The translations under genes were made by a program, and so were the position numbers. Positions 34,284 to 44,988 of a DNA stretch of 64,000 nucleotides are shown piece after piece. The notes beneath the pieces were generated by a model. That model was not told the origin of the DNA. It saw only the letters and a program-made list of their open reading frames with translations, and made no database searches. Every line of letters begins with the position of its first letter. The first letter of the stretch is position 1. Origin of the DNA: Peltaster fructicola (taxonomy: Eukaryota; Ascomycota; Dothideomycetes); assembly GCA_001592805.2 (NCBI GenBank), contig CP051140.1, positions 3,039,501 to 3,103,500 on the forward strand, in the 5' to 3' direction.

Positions 34284-36018
34284 ATGCCCGGAGACAGCTC
34301 CGTGACCAAAAGACGTCGATTTGCGACCGTGAGTCCACAGCCTGCCCTCTCGGCGTAAAGCTGAGGTCTATTCCAGGCTTGTGATGAATGCAATCGTAGG
34401 AAGGTGAAGTGCAGTGCTTCTACTCCACCATGTGCAAATTGTGTACGACGCAAGGTCGAATGTGTCTTCACAAGAGTAGAGATCGATCTGCACAAACCAC
34501 GGAGGGCGTACGGTCACTGCTGACTTACTATGACATCGAAACTGACATCTCTAGGACTCGCCAGCTGAAAGTTGTTAATGAACGACTGCGCAATGTAGAG
34601 GCATTGTTAGCTGAAGCACGAGTCGAAGCAAGTGCTGCAGCCGCAAGCGTCCCACAAGAGGCTGGTGAGAGATGAATCTGACGACAAACACGGGCGTATA
34701 TTGACCACAGACAGGCAGCCTTTCCTCGACGACTCTTGACGATGATGATATCCTCAAGCAGCCCGTGGCACATGAAGTGCTAATGATCATCGAACTCTTC
34801 TTTGAGCAATACGGACACTTCTACCCATGTGTGAGGAAGATGTCTTTCATCAACTCTATCGTACAGCCAGCTTCGCGAAGAGCAGACCAGACAACGCCAC
34901 TGCGAGCTTGCATTCATGCCATGATGAGCATTGCATTTCGTATGGCACAGTTCTCAGCATCGAACGACCGATCTTTCGATGTCAACCAGCGAGCTGAAGA
35001 ACACCTGGTCGCAGCGTTGCGTGAAGGTAGTGTGATCGGATCGAGCGAGCCTGCACTCCTCGGCGCACAAGCTCTCTTCTTCACGGCCGTCAGCATGACG
35101 TTGTCCTCGGTCTATACCTCAAAACAAGCATGCGTTGTGCTTGCATCAGCAGTTCGTATCGCGCAGCTTGTCGAAGGCGACCGGGTTCTACAGGCTCGTG
35201 TACTGTTGTCGCTATACATCTTAGATGCGGAGCTGAGCCTGGAGAACAACATTCATCCTCTTTTACAGGATGACGCTGGCATGATGGCATATCTGGATGA
35301 GCTGGAAGATGAGAGAGGCCGCATTAAAAGTCTTGATGGTTCAGTAACCATCGAACACTTTGCAGGTCGAATCAAGCTAGCACGTCTGCAGAACCAGATC
35401 TTGATGGATATGCGAGCAGGTCAAGCTCAGACGAGCTCTCGAGACAAGACAATTGTGACGTTCGACGAGATGCGAGTAATGTTGAAAGTTTGGAACGAAA
35501 CATACTTGCCTGGTAGTCATCTCCTCCAAGCAGAGAAGTGGCCAGCCACAGTCTATGTCCATAATGTCCGATTGGTGGTCGCACATTTCCTCACGATCAA
35601 AACACTATACTCTGGCACGATCAGCAATGCATCGGACCTTGACACGGCCCTCGACATCCTTAGCGGGACCGAAGCTGAGCAGGTACAAGCCTTTCGCACC
35701 AGCCTGTCAGTACCTCCTGATCTTGTCGATGCAGCTCGAATGGCATTCACAGCTGTAAGATCGATTGGCAAAGCAGGCCTCTCTTGGCTCATGGAGTCGC
35801 TTCCCACTCTGCTGTCAGCGACGATAGTCATGTACCAGGCTGTCGTTGTCGAGCACGATGTCAAGCTTGCTCGCAATGAACTCGCTCGTGCCGATTCATG
35901 GTTCTATGTGCTCGAGCGATTAGCTGGAGAGACAACAGGAGATGGGCTTCAGAGCTCGATTGAGGTGGTAGGACGACTCCGCCGTCTTGCTGAATATGCA
36001 GCCAAGAGTATGGTTTAA
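34284..36018 (+). CDS. Zn2Cys6 fungal transcription factor
   Basis: Four exons fit phase: 34284-34328, 34377-34507, 34555-34664 and 34715-36018, giving 529 residues. Introns are 47-50 bp. Exon 2 begins with the binuclear zinc cluster ACDECNRRKVKC, continuing to CANCVRRKVEC: C17, C20, C27, C34, C37 and C44, in exact CX2CX6CX6CX2CX6C spacing. A basic N-terminal KRRR precedes it, and a coiled-coil dimerisation stretch (LKVVNERLRNVEALL) follows. The long last exon carries the helical middle-homology region (FFEQYGHFYP, ACIHAMMSIAFRM). It is a nuclear DNA-binding regulator; target genes cannot be read. The divergent neighbour is the giant gene, so a regulatory link is possible but unproven. It converges on the sirtuin gene with 64 bases between stops. 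Confidence 0.9.
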
Positions 36019-36082
36019 ATGTCTCATCGCCATGGTGCCGGTACGAACGGTGCCGGCATAGCCTTGTTCTGAGCAATGGCAC

Positions 36083-37147
36083 CTATTGCTTCCACCACAA
36101 GTGGAAGTAATAGCTCAACGATTGACTGATGCGCACCCCGGAGGACTCATTGAAAAGTTGGTCTTCACCTCTCACTCCACCAAGGTTGGCGATGCTGATC
36201 GGCATGGACTCGTCTTGTGCTCGTTTCACCAGTCTCCATGCGGAGTATGTTGCGAGAGATGAACCAAGCACAAGCATACGACTCGCTTCATCGATAGCTG
36301 CTTGCGTCGCCGATTTGACAGAGTTAGGGATCGACTCTCCGAACATGATCACAGCAGGCTTGAGTATGCCAGCATCTGATCGGTCGGACCATGCACCTTC
36401 GTTGTCGGTCTCCACTCGAGCTCCCTCAGGTGGATCGGACAAGCATTTTGGACAAGGAGGATATCGAAAGGTGCCGTACTCCACCCCAGGCACATCGACA
36501 TCACCATCTGGATTCGTCTTGAGCCCTCTCATTCGTCGTTCGTCAGGATTCTCGGTTGTGAGCGCTCCAGAGCTTAGCATCTCATCTAAGAAGTCAGCCC
36601 ATGCCGGGTTCAGCTTGGCCAGATCCTGCTGGAAGCTGCTTCGATCGTACTCTGTTCTGCAGGTGGTACAAACGGTACTGCGCAGGTAGCCGTGCAGTTC
36701 TAGGGTTTTGAGGTCGGGATGTGCCATGGGATGGAACGAATCCACGTTCTGTGTGACGACGCTCGAGAGCAGATCTAGCTTTCCCAACGCTGATACAGCA
36801 TGATGAGCTGCATTGGGTCGACTCTTGTGCAGATTTGTCCAACCAAGGAAGCTCCGCGCCCAGTATCTCTTCCTAGCTTCATGACTCGCGACGAACTCGT
36901 GAAAGTAGATCGGCCGGTAGGTCTTGTTCAGAGTGTATGTGCCGTTACTGCCACGGTAATCTGCAAGGCCGCTGGCAACGCTGATGCCAGCGCCAGACAA
37001 TATCACCGTCTTTCCATTGCCAGACTTGACTGGACTTGTGAGGAACTCTGTAAGCGCCGATACAGCTCCAGATATTGTTATTGCACTTGCAGGGATGATG
37101 GTAGGACTCGGTAGGGGCGAAGTGTAAGGTATTCGCATCAGCGGCAT
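36083..37147 (-). CDS. Sirtuin (Sir2-family NAD-dependent deacylase)
   Basis: ATG 37147 gives 354 residues; the frame continues upstream only to a GTG, with a stop beyond it. NAD-binding GAGISVASG is at 52-60 with ADYRG after it, where most sirtuins have PDFR. TQNVD is at 132-136 and the catalytic His at about 152 (LHG). Zinc Cys pairs are CTTC (160-163) and CPKC (about 240); KPAVIMFGE and GSSLATYSAW follow. The long insert between the Cys pairs is typical of the fungal SIRT4-like class. The Pro/Ser-rich N terminus could be a weak mitochondrial presequence, which I cannot decide. Role: removal of acyl groups from lysines using NAD. Confidence 0.9.
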   Translation of the reverse strand: MPLMRIPYTSPLPSPTIIPASAITISGAVSALTEFLTSPVKSGNGKTVILSGAGISVASGLADYRGSNGTYTLNKTYRPIYFHEFVASHEARKRYWARSFLGWTNLHKSRPNAAHHAVSALGKLDLLSSVVTQNVDSFHPMAHPDLKTLELHGYLRSTVCTTCRTEYDRSSFQQDLAKLNPAWADFLDEMLSSGALTTENPDERRMRGLKTNPDGDVDVPGVEYGTFRYPPCPKCLSDPPEGARVETDNEGAWSDRSDAGILKPAVIMFGESIPNSVKSATQAAIDEASRMLVLGSSLATYSAWRLVKRAQDESMPISIANLGGVRGEDQLFNESSGVRISQSLSYYFHLWWKQ

Positions 37148-38029
37148 CTCAGTTGTAACAAGATGAAAATCGTCCACAAATCAATGACGAGCATCGTCTG
37201 TAAGGCGTAGCGGAAGGTCAGCCGGAGGAGGACGATCTTAATGCTTGCCACGAGGGTGCTAGAAACAATTGGGTAACTCTATTATTGCTGTCAGTGCGTT
37301 CCTGCAGTGGTAGTGACACGAATCAGGAAGCTATACGAACAAGACTGTGTAGCTTCCAACAACCTCACCTGTCCTTGGAAGGGCTGAAATGCCCGCCAAT
37401 ACCTATTCTGTTACCACCAGCCATGCAAGCGACTGACCAAAGGCGTCAGGAGGACGGCAAACGCTCGTGCAGCACGTCTTGACACCTCGCGCTGTGGCGG
37501 ACGCGATCGGGAACCGTCTGCGATGATCTTCGCTTGTACAACAGTGACAGGCAACGTCCTGCATGCGAACCGGACGTTGCGTTTGCAAGCATTATCCTCT
37601 CAACCTTCTGAGTGCCGGCACGAGATTGAGACCTTCGCTGCCAGGTTTCAGCCAGCGTCGCTCACCTTCGCGGTTCATGTGATTGGGAAACCCTGATTTG
37701 CAATGACCCGGTTTTTGCGTTCAATGTTCGGGCGCCAGCAATGCACATACTCAGACAAGGACGGGCTCCATTGTCATATCCGAGATTAGCTACCACGAAA
37801 GCTGCCTGCACACTGAACGTGTGGCGCTATTGTGCTGCGCTTCTGCAGGTCTCAGTATGGCTCATCGCAGATGTCTCTACCAAGTCTTCTTCGAATCGTC
37901 CTCACTTATCATGCAGGCAGCGCCGATATCTGCCAATCGTGGGCCTGCCTCTTCCTCCCACCTGCTGACGCCAGTCTATAGCTGTTGTCTTCGAGGTGAT
38001 ATTATAGCCCTGCTTGGCCACTCGCTCTT
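37148..38029. other. Divergent intergenic region
   Basis: About 880 bases between the sirtuin start (minus) and the next start (plus). No coding frame or RNA gene recognised; promoters for both genes are expected here. Confidence 0.5.
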
Positions 38030-39841
38030 ATGGCTGCAGTAATGCCAGAGGGTGGTGTGAGGCGGCTCAAGGGAGATTATAAACACAATACCGCGCGCGA
38101 TTCGTTATCGCCAACAGGTTTCTATTCGTTCAGACGGGATGGCGTGGACAAGAGCGCGGCTGTGGACGCACAACAGAAGGATGAAGTCGAGCTTCAAAAG
38201 TCGCCGTCAGGCAGGCACGCTGAGCAGCCGTGCCCATCACCTACCTCACGAGAGTTCGAATTTAAGATGGGCTTGACAACGACACCTTCCTCCGCAATGG
38301 CAGGACAAACGTGTCTGCCACGTTCTTCGGCCGTCCGAGGTCACCGTCCCTTCAAACTTGAGCTGGACGACTCTAGAGGCGCAACCTCTGTCAGTACTGC
38401 AGAACTACGACGTCTGATCAAGAAGACTGCTCCTGGACCACTGGCATTGTCTTCGCGTGTCCAGATCATTCACCACACTTCCCTGCCAAGTCCTTTCCCG
38501 TATAAAGGACGAAAGAAGTATCCTCGACCTGGCACACTAATCGGAACGACAGTACTCGTCCGCCAGACTAATGCTCTTCCATTCAAGCCTTGGGAAACTC
38601 GGAACGCTGTCATGGGCAACCAGCATTCGCATGCCGCCAACCACGGCCACCTCCATGGCTTAGCTGCGATATCATCCTCTTCTGTGGGAGAGGAGTCCTC
38701 ACTCGAGAGCATCACCCACCCTCGCTTGCGAAACAAGAACCCCACCAAACGTGGTTCGATGCATGTGCTCAAGAAAAAAGCTGCAGCGAAAGCAGGCCTT
38801 GGAGCGAACTTTACATCAACAGTCATAGAAGTGCCTCGAGCAGCAACAGCACCCAACCTCGATCTAATCGAAGACAATGAGCAGCAGTGGGAGGATGAGG
38901 AAGAGAACAGAAAGATTCGACACGTGAAGACATTGTCAGCACCATCGCCTGTCCTCCTCTCGCCAGGATCTCCTGCAACCATCACAGAAGAGTCAGCAGC
39001 AAGACCTCTGAGTGCTGGTACTACGGTCACAGGAGTGTCGCTTCGTAGCGATGACGAGTTACCCAGTCCAGTTCACTTGCGTGTCTCAGCATTGTCACCC
39101 ACGATTCCCACTCCCTCACCTCTACCAGAAGATAGTCCACATCAGTATGGACTGAAGGACTTTGCGGACACACCCTCGCCTCCTCCGGATCCAAAGAAAG
39201 CCAAGAGACACAGCAGTGGAATCGACATCTTCAATGTGTGCACACATCTATCCTCATCTGTGCCAGCACTAACACGAGAGCAGGAAGCCAAGAATCTACA
39301 GTCTGCGGCCTCATTCCTCAATGGACTCAGTAACGCACGACGCCGTGCAGAATCCCGAGCTCGAAGCACGAGAAGCACAACTAAGACTCGTCTTACAAGT
39401 GCTTCAGCCTCTGATCTGCCATATAAGAATGGCTCAGCGACTTTTCAATGTACTTCAGGCTACCGCTCGATGTCACATCTGCCACTCTCGGAACCACCAT
39501 CTCCTACCTCAACCGAGTCGCGCCCACTCACGCCGAAACTCGACGATCTGTCTCGCACTCTAGGTCATACTCACAAATCCTCAGGGTTCGCCTACGCGAA
39601 ACCACTCTCGATCATTCAATTGAAGTGCTATCGCGATCATGATCGACTTATGCGCAGTGGGAACAAGCTATACCAAGTTGAGTGCGCAGTCTGTCACACT
39701 GATGCTCAAGACGACTTCTACTGGAGCTGTACGTGGTGTGCCGTGCGCATGTGCGAGAATTGTCGCACTGCTTTTCGTAAGAACGGCGTGAAAGCATTGA
39801 AGGACAAAATCAGGACAGCAGAGTTTGGCGCACAAGCATGA
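38030..39841 (+). CDS. Low-complexity protein with C-terminal Cys-rich zinc-binding domain
   Basis: ATG 38030 gives 603 residues. Residues 1 to about 520 are Ser/Pro/Thr-rich, with short basic blocks and a KKKAAAKAG stretch. They look disordered, with many SP/TP sites that could be phosphorylated. The last 80 residues form a compact Cys/His domain: LKCYRDHDRLMRSGNK, then VECAVCHTD, WSCTWCAVRMCENC. Its three CxxC-type pairs suggest two bound zinc ions, resembling the ZZ/C1/RING-like domains that bind proteins or lipids. I do not recognise a named fungal family. No intron was seen. It is convergent with the EF-hand gene, 124 bases apart. Confidence 0.75.
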   Translation: MAAVMPEGGVRRLKGDYKHNTARDSLSPTGFYSFRRDGVDKSAAVDAQQKDEVELQKSPSGRHAEQPCPSPTSREFEFKMGLTTTPSSAMAGQTCLPRSSAVRGHRPFKLELDDSRGATSVSTAELRRLIKKTAPGPLALSSRVQIIHHTSLPSPFPYKGRKKYPRPGTLIGTTVLVRQTNALPFKPWETRNAVMGNQHSHAANHGHLHGLAAISSSSVGEESSLESITHPRLRNKNPTKRGSMHVLKKKAAAKAGLGANFTSTVIEVPRAATAPNLDLIEDNEQQWEDEEENRKIRHVKTLSAPSPVLLSPGSPATITEESAARPLSAGTTVTGVSLRSDDELPSPVHLRVSALSPTIPTPSPLPEDSPHQYGLKDFADTPSPPPDPKKAKRHSSGIDIFNVCTHLSSSVPALTREQEAKNLQSAASFLNGLSNARRRAESRARSTRSTTKTRLTSASASDLPYKNGSATFQCTSGYRSMSHLPLSEPPSPTSTESRPLTPKLDDLSRTLGHTHKSSGFAYAKPLSIIQLKCYRDHDRLMRSGNKLYQVECAVCHTDAQDDFYWSCTWCAVRMCENCRTAFRKNGVKALKDKIRTAEFGAQA

Positions 39842-39965
39842 ATGCATGAGCATAACATTGGCAGGTTCCAATGGACAGCGAAGCAGATTTGGCGATGCAT
39901 GTACAAGTAGATGCACGAGACACGAGATAGCTGTACAGTATCATTAATAACATCATTAACTCGAC

Positions 39966-41065
39966 TTAAACCGCAACAGCCTCAGCTCGATCATCCTGAC
40001 CACCATTCAGACTGCCGACAAACTCGCGCCACTTGAACACTTCTCCCTTGCTAGAGGCTTTATGTGCTCCAAGACCTCTTGCACCAAATGCGCGTCGACC
40101 TGTGAAGGTTTGGAGTATACTGTCCACTTCCGCCTCGCCAAGTCTGGCTCCTGCGTTCACCTCTCCTGGCTCTGGCATGGTCCGCAGTATTGCTTGTCTC
40201 AAGTCTTGTACATCGATTTGACCAGAATCATCCACATCGAACGCACTGAAAGCCGCTGCTAGCTCTTCTGATGACGATAAATCTCCAAGTGGAGCAGACA
40301 GGAGGTCCAGATATGCTGCCAAGTTCATATTTGAAGATCTGCTCGGTGGGAAGAAGGAGCTCAGTGCTGCCTCGTTCGACAGACCGAGCTGATCTAGGAC
40401 TGGAGGTAAAGATGATGGGTTCAGCACTCCTGTAGCGTTAGGGTCAAGCACCTCAAAGGACTCGCGGAATGATCGCAGAAGTGGTGCAGGTATGCTGTTG
40501 TATGTAGTGTTGCTTTTTGGCATGTATGTTGGTGTCTTGTTGTCGAAGACTGGTTGTTTGATCTTGGCAGCTTGTACGACTGGTGTGCCGCTCGGAGAGT
40601 TGACGCTGTGCAGTATCTGTGTAGAAGGACTGTCGAATGTGTTGGCTGCATCGACCGAGGACGCTATCGAGAGGCTTGGAGAGACGACTGAGTCGTTCTG
40701 AAATCTCTTCGATGGGGTATCGAGGTGTGATTTGAGTGGTGACCCGCCCATGCTCTTGAATGTGGTGTCTTCCTTTGTTGGTGAGGTTGAGCCCTCTCTT
40801 CGGAATCCCCCATCTTGTCTTGTGATCGGACTAGTGTTGACATCGAACTGCTGTTTGTTGAAAGGACCACTTCTCTCTGGTGGCATGGAACCACCTCGCG
40901 CTGGCGACAGTAGAGATGGTTTGGTGGGTGATGTATTTGGGGTGGACGCGCGTGGTGTGTTCGTTGATGGCTGGCGGCGAAACGGCGATTGCCTACCAGG
41001 CGTAAGACTGGCCTTCAGGATGATCAGCACGGAAATCTCTCTGAAGCGCGTATGCGACTTACCAT
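39966..41065 (-). CDS. EF-hand calcium-binding protein with disordered N terminus
   Basis: Exon 1 is only the start codon (41065-41063). A 50-bp intron (GTAAGT to CTGAAG) follows, then exon 2 at 41012-39966; total 349 residues. ATG 41065 was chosen because its donor is perfect, exon 2 has no good ATG near its start, and the joined N terminus MASLTPGRQSPFRR is sensible. Residues 1 to about 190 are Ser/Thr/Pro-rich with many SP sites. From about 190 there are paired EF-hand-like helices (LLRSFRESFEVLDPNATG, then a divergent second hand). A clear loop DVDDSGQIDVQDL follows near 265, and a last, weaker region ends at FKWREFVGSL. The layout resembles fungal myosin regulatory light-chain/Cdc4-like proteins, but with a long N-terminal extension. 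The partner is unknown. Confidence 0.82.
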
Positions 41066-41397
41066 GATGCTGTTCTCGAACTGAGTTGTAAGTTGGTGTC
41101 TACAAACGTGTTGAAGCTGGGCTATCGATTGTTGATCAACAAATGGTGGGGATGGCAACGCCCCTTCAGGTGAAGCTGAGAGTGCGCAAATGCACGCCTA
41201 TACTCAAACACACACCCTTCAGCAGCGACGACTAGATTGTATTAAGATGTTGTTGGAACATTCACACCGAAGCGCAAAGCAATTGACATGCCACTGGTAT
41301 CTAGCTATACAACTTCACATAAGACGTGAACTTCCAATGCAAATATCATTTCACAATGCTATGAATGTACGCCAACCCCATGCGACCATGTACACAC
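41066..41397. other. Intergenic
   Basis: 332 bases between two minus-strand genes: permease 3' end and EF-hand promoter. Nothing else seen. Confidence 0.5.
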
Positions 41398-42806
41398 TCA
41401 AGAGTATGCTGCAGACGAACAAGTGAAAGAGCCCCGAACGCTTCCCTTGGCGTACTGAGCCAGAATATCCTGCACACTCGCATATGTGCCACATCCCAAT
41501 ACAAGCAGACCGATGATGAGGACGATAGCGTTGATCACGGACAGAGAGATATTCTTCCAGCCTCGATACCATTTGCCCTCCTTGATAAGCTGGAACCAGA
41601 ACAGTGCCGGGAAGTAGAAGGTGAAGCCGCTGATGAAGAGAGAGCTGATCAGACCGAGAAGAGCATTGAAGAATGGCACTGCTTCGGCGATGACCCATCC
41701 TATCAATGTGACCACTGCAATAACGCCAATCCATGCTGCCCAGCCCTTGGGTGTGTTGGTGTTGCGAATGGGCGAAGTCGCAAATGCGCGATTGATGATG
41801 AAGCGTGCAACCACTGTTCCATTGATCGAGCCGCTGATGAAGATCACAGGCAATGCAATGCCGAATGCTATGCGAGAAACGGTGAAGCTTGAGCTCAACA
41901 AGGCCGGAGAGCTGACAGTAGGACCAACGAAAGCGTAGATGAGCGCTCCAGTGACGGTGTAAATGAAGATCTCGATGAGTCCCAGCGCCCAGATGGACTT
42001 GACGTAGTCTCGCGGCGTATGCATCTCTGACATGAAGGAAAACTGACAGACGGCGAAAGAGTAGGCGAAGATGATGTTCGTCGTAGACAGGAAGGCCTGA
42101 TAGAACGTCACATCAGCGGCAGGCCATAGAGTCCATGGAACGGCTGCCAAGCCGCCTGGCGCCTGAGATGCCTCAACACCGGTCGAGATTATCGTGATCA
42201 GGATTGCTATTATGATCGAGACGAAGTCGACGTATCCGAGCCAGGCGAACTCGGCGAACGATGGCGGCAGTGCGAGTGCGAACAGAATGATGGCAGAGAT
42301 TATGCTCCAGGCCAAAGCACATACTTCCATCTTCGAGACTATGCGGATCAAGCTATGGTTCCAGTAAGAGCATGCGAGCCCACAAGGAGAACGAGGAAGA
42401 GCACGAACATGACGCACGTGAGCTCATATCCAGCTTTGCCCCAGATGAGCTTGACAGCATCGGCGTAGTGATCGATGGCAGGGTAGCGAAGTTTGACCTG
42501 CCCAACGACATAACTGGTGTAGATCGCCACCAAGCCGAGACCAACACACAATAGTACACCTGGAATCATGCCGAGAGTCGCAAATGCTGCCGGAATGGAC
42601 AATGATCCTAGGGCGATGGCCTCGACGATGAGGCAGATGGTCAGCTTCTTCCAGCTCAGGTTGTTGAACTTTTCGATCTTGCCATCCTCGCGAGTTGCTT
42701 GCTCGGCGAGACCAAGATCAGAATCGCTTCTGTATTTCTTCTCCTCCGGTGCTGTCGATACTGATCTATCGTAGGGAGCGTTGCCATATGCAGTGTTGGA
42801 AGTCAT
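41398..42806 (-). CDS. Amino-acid permease, AAAP family
   Basis: A multi-spanning transporter like fungal neutral amino-acid permeases (Mtr type). ATG 42806 opens a hydrophilic N tail of about 50 residues. Helix 1 follows with the family block LTICLIVEAIALGSLSIP. Helices continue through GSHALTGTIA, then ISAIILFALALPPSF, YVDFVSIIIAILITII and IIFAYSFAVCQFSF, to the last helix near 41450. The frame breaks near 42351 at ATAGCTTGATCC. One missing T there rejoins TGTIA to LIRIVSKMEVC, as in relatives, for 469 residues. There is no intron. A TATA-like ATATATA at 42874-42880 lies about 70 bases upstream. Confidence 0.85.
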
Positions 42807-43871
42807 GATGATGCCGTGTTGTGCGATCGGTGCGTCGCTGCCTTGCTGGAGATCAGACGGTGCGACCTCGATGATATATAGGACAGGATGTACAGAGGAG
42901 TATTAGTGTACAGGATGAAATGCTGAAGAAGTATATTAGCAGGCCCACAATGGAGAAGTGATTAGTGCTTGTGGAACAGTGATGTGCGATGTCGTGTGGG
43001 TCGAGGTTGAAGCGGACGGCATTAGCAAGGGCAAATCTGTCTTGTGATTACCTCTACAATACCATTCCAAGGTGCGTTGCATCAAGCACGTCACACTCCG
43101 CACGGGTCGTCGCTTCGTATCCAACCCGGTGACGCCGATATCTGAGCACATACGCTCTGCATGCAGCCAAGCGATGCTGATAATCTGGAGGATAAGCACA
43201 ATTGGCTGATGCTGACCGCACAACACACGACTCGCATGATCGAGCTCCTCTTTTCGCCAGATAAGCACTTGCGGCGCAGAGAATCAAGTCTTTGGCATGT
43301 CTGCAGTGTCGAGAGGTATGACGTCGCAAGAGGTAGGGCCGACTTGTGGCTGATGGCTTGCGTTAGTCGATGAGACGATTGAAGCTTGTGCTGGTCAAGC
43401 TACATGGCTTGTCTACTGAGTGCTGACAACTACAAGCTACTTGCAGCGATCGAGCGACAGCAAGAGGTGACACCGTTGTCGTTATACTGAGCTGTCAACG
43501 AGATTGTACGCAAACGGCAATTGGAAGCATTCCCTGCAAGGAGGGCGGGTCTAATCTATAGCCAGTCAGATGGGATAGAGATGTTCGTGCCCGGATACTC
43601 AGCACGGGAGGTCGATGAAGCATTATCTTGTCTAGCACTCCATGGCGAGGTTCCACCGAAGTGAGAGCGCAAGGTCTTGATACATGCAGGAAGGAGTAAC
43701 GGCCAAGGCCGGCTGTATGAGTTGCTGCCTGAGGCACTATATCGCTGCCGTCAAGAGCAGAGTGGCCTCTCCAGCAGACAGTGTTGCACCTTCACAAATA
43801 CACCTAACTCAACACATTCATGACTCTAGAAGAGCTTTGCAGCAGACGTTCTTCTCTGTCCAACAGTCGCA
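42807..43871. other. Intergenic, includes a diverged repeat copy
   Basis: About 1.06 kb between the permease start (minus) and the disturbed plus-strand region. A TATA-like ATATATA at 42874-42880 is placed for the permease. The segment 43717-43824 recurs, diverged, at 45466-45583. Confidence 0.5.
43717..43824 (+). repeat. Diverged repeat, copy A
   Basis: Begins ATGAGTTGCTGCCTG and ends ACACATTCATGAC. It matches copy B (45466-45583) over most of its length with many substitutions and small gaps; shared landmarks are the start, GTGTTGCA in the middle and the end. It lies about 50 bases upstream of ATG 43872. Confidence 0.65.
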
Positions 43872-44330
43872 ATGGCGCGAGTGTGCTAATCGTTGCTACA
43901 TACTTACTTGTGGCCCGGACTCGATTCTGCTGCGCCGTTGCGGCCACATGAGTAGGCTATCGAGAGACCATCTTCTCTTTTCTTTGCCCTCCTTCTCCTC
44001 GCATTCTCACAAGTCAAGGACTAACGCACAGGCGAATCAATACGACCACGCATTCTATTCAGGTCCGATCTGCACGGTCCCTTTGCCCTTCGATACGCAT
44101 ATATACTACTGCTTGGGCGCACTTGAAGGTGCATGTCGCAACCCTGACGACGGTTCAGCGGCATATCCCTGGTTCATCCGACTACGTACTTGTTCACAGA
44201 GCCGAATCCTAACGGCGTCTGCCCAGGCAGAGACGGTGACGCAGGAGTAGTCGGCCAGTGTCTAAACGTCGATCGAGACACAGCCACTCAGGCCTGGGAT
44301 AGCTCAATTGGAGAACGAGCGAATGTTACT
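43872..44330 (+). pseudogene. Disrupted small secreted, Cys-containing protein gene
   Basis: From ATG 43872 a signal-peptide-like stretch (VLIVATYLLVA) is visible. A possible intron ends at ACTAACGCACAG near 44032. Protein-like pieces in more than one frame follow, including YDHAFYSGPICTVPLPF and VCPGRDGDAGVVGQC, with spaced Cys. No single frame carries it, and it looks broken in more than one place. Whether this is decay or sequence error cannot be told here. The short size, signal-like start and Cys residues suggest a secreted protein; I assign no function. Confidence 0.35.
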
Positions 44331-44988
44331 CGGCCACTACGCTGGCCAGGCAGTTCTCGCTGCACTTGTGGTTACCGTCGTGATGGCGAGACCACAACTC
44401 ATTGACCCAGTATCGCGTGATCATGCAGACTCTGCCGACGCATTGGAGCAGCCAAGGTTGACTGAAGAAGAACTGCAGGATACCTTAGCAAAGGTTGTCG
44501 AGCATTGGAAGAAAGTCATTGCCAACGCACACTGTATGCGGCCTAATATGCTAGAGCACCCTCAGGGCGCAGCACTTTCGCTCGAGCAACACCACACTCA
44601 GACGCCGGGCTTCGGAAGTGACACATACTCTCTGCCCTTAGCTGAGTTCATCGAGAAGTATGACCTTAAGTTCCACCCAAGTCATTACTCACCCGATAAA
44701 TGGTGGAATCAGGCGAAATCGGCACAGGAAGACGAATCTGAGGCCGAGCCACCAAAGGATGATCCCAGCGAGCAGGCTGTCGTTGAGGAGGGTGAGCCAG
44801 ATGAGCACACCTGGGAATCTGGCTCAATCGAAGAGGACGCAAGCGAGAGTAAGACAGAACGGCGGTGTAGTTTCGAGCTCGACCATCCGCGCAGAACGAG
44901 ACACTGTCACAACAATCGCTCACGACCTCGCGATTCGCAACCTTTTCACCACTATCCGGGGTCAAGCTCAGAGGGACACTGCCACTGA
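44323..44988 (+). CDS. Putative secreted protein, acidic C-terminal half
   Basis: ATG 44323 opens 221 residues. The first 22 (MLLGHYAGQAVLAALVVTVV) look like a signal peptide, with possible cleavage after VMA. A helical block follows (LTEEELQDTLAKVVEHWKK). A segment rich in Tyr/His then holds AEFIEKYDLKFHPSHYSP, and an acidic Glu/Asp/Ser region follows. After about residue 180 the frame ends in His/Arg-rich sequence, while an overlapping frame (to about 45020) reads more evenly, so the true C terminus may differ by one frame change. No family is recognised. The frame overlaps the tail of the disrupted gene before it, so at least one of the two calls is imperfect. Confidence 0.45.
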   Translation: MLLGHYAGQAVLAALVVTVVMARPQLIDPVSRDHADSADALEQPRLTEEELQDTLAKVVEHWKKVIANAHCMRPNMLEHPQGAALSLEQHHTQTPGFGSDTYSLPLAEFIEKYDLKFHPSHYSPDKWWNQAKSAQEDESEAEPPKDDPSEQAVVEEGEPDEHTWESGSIEEDASESKTERRCSFELDHPRRTRHCHNNRSRPRDSQPFHHYPGSSSEGHCH

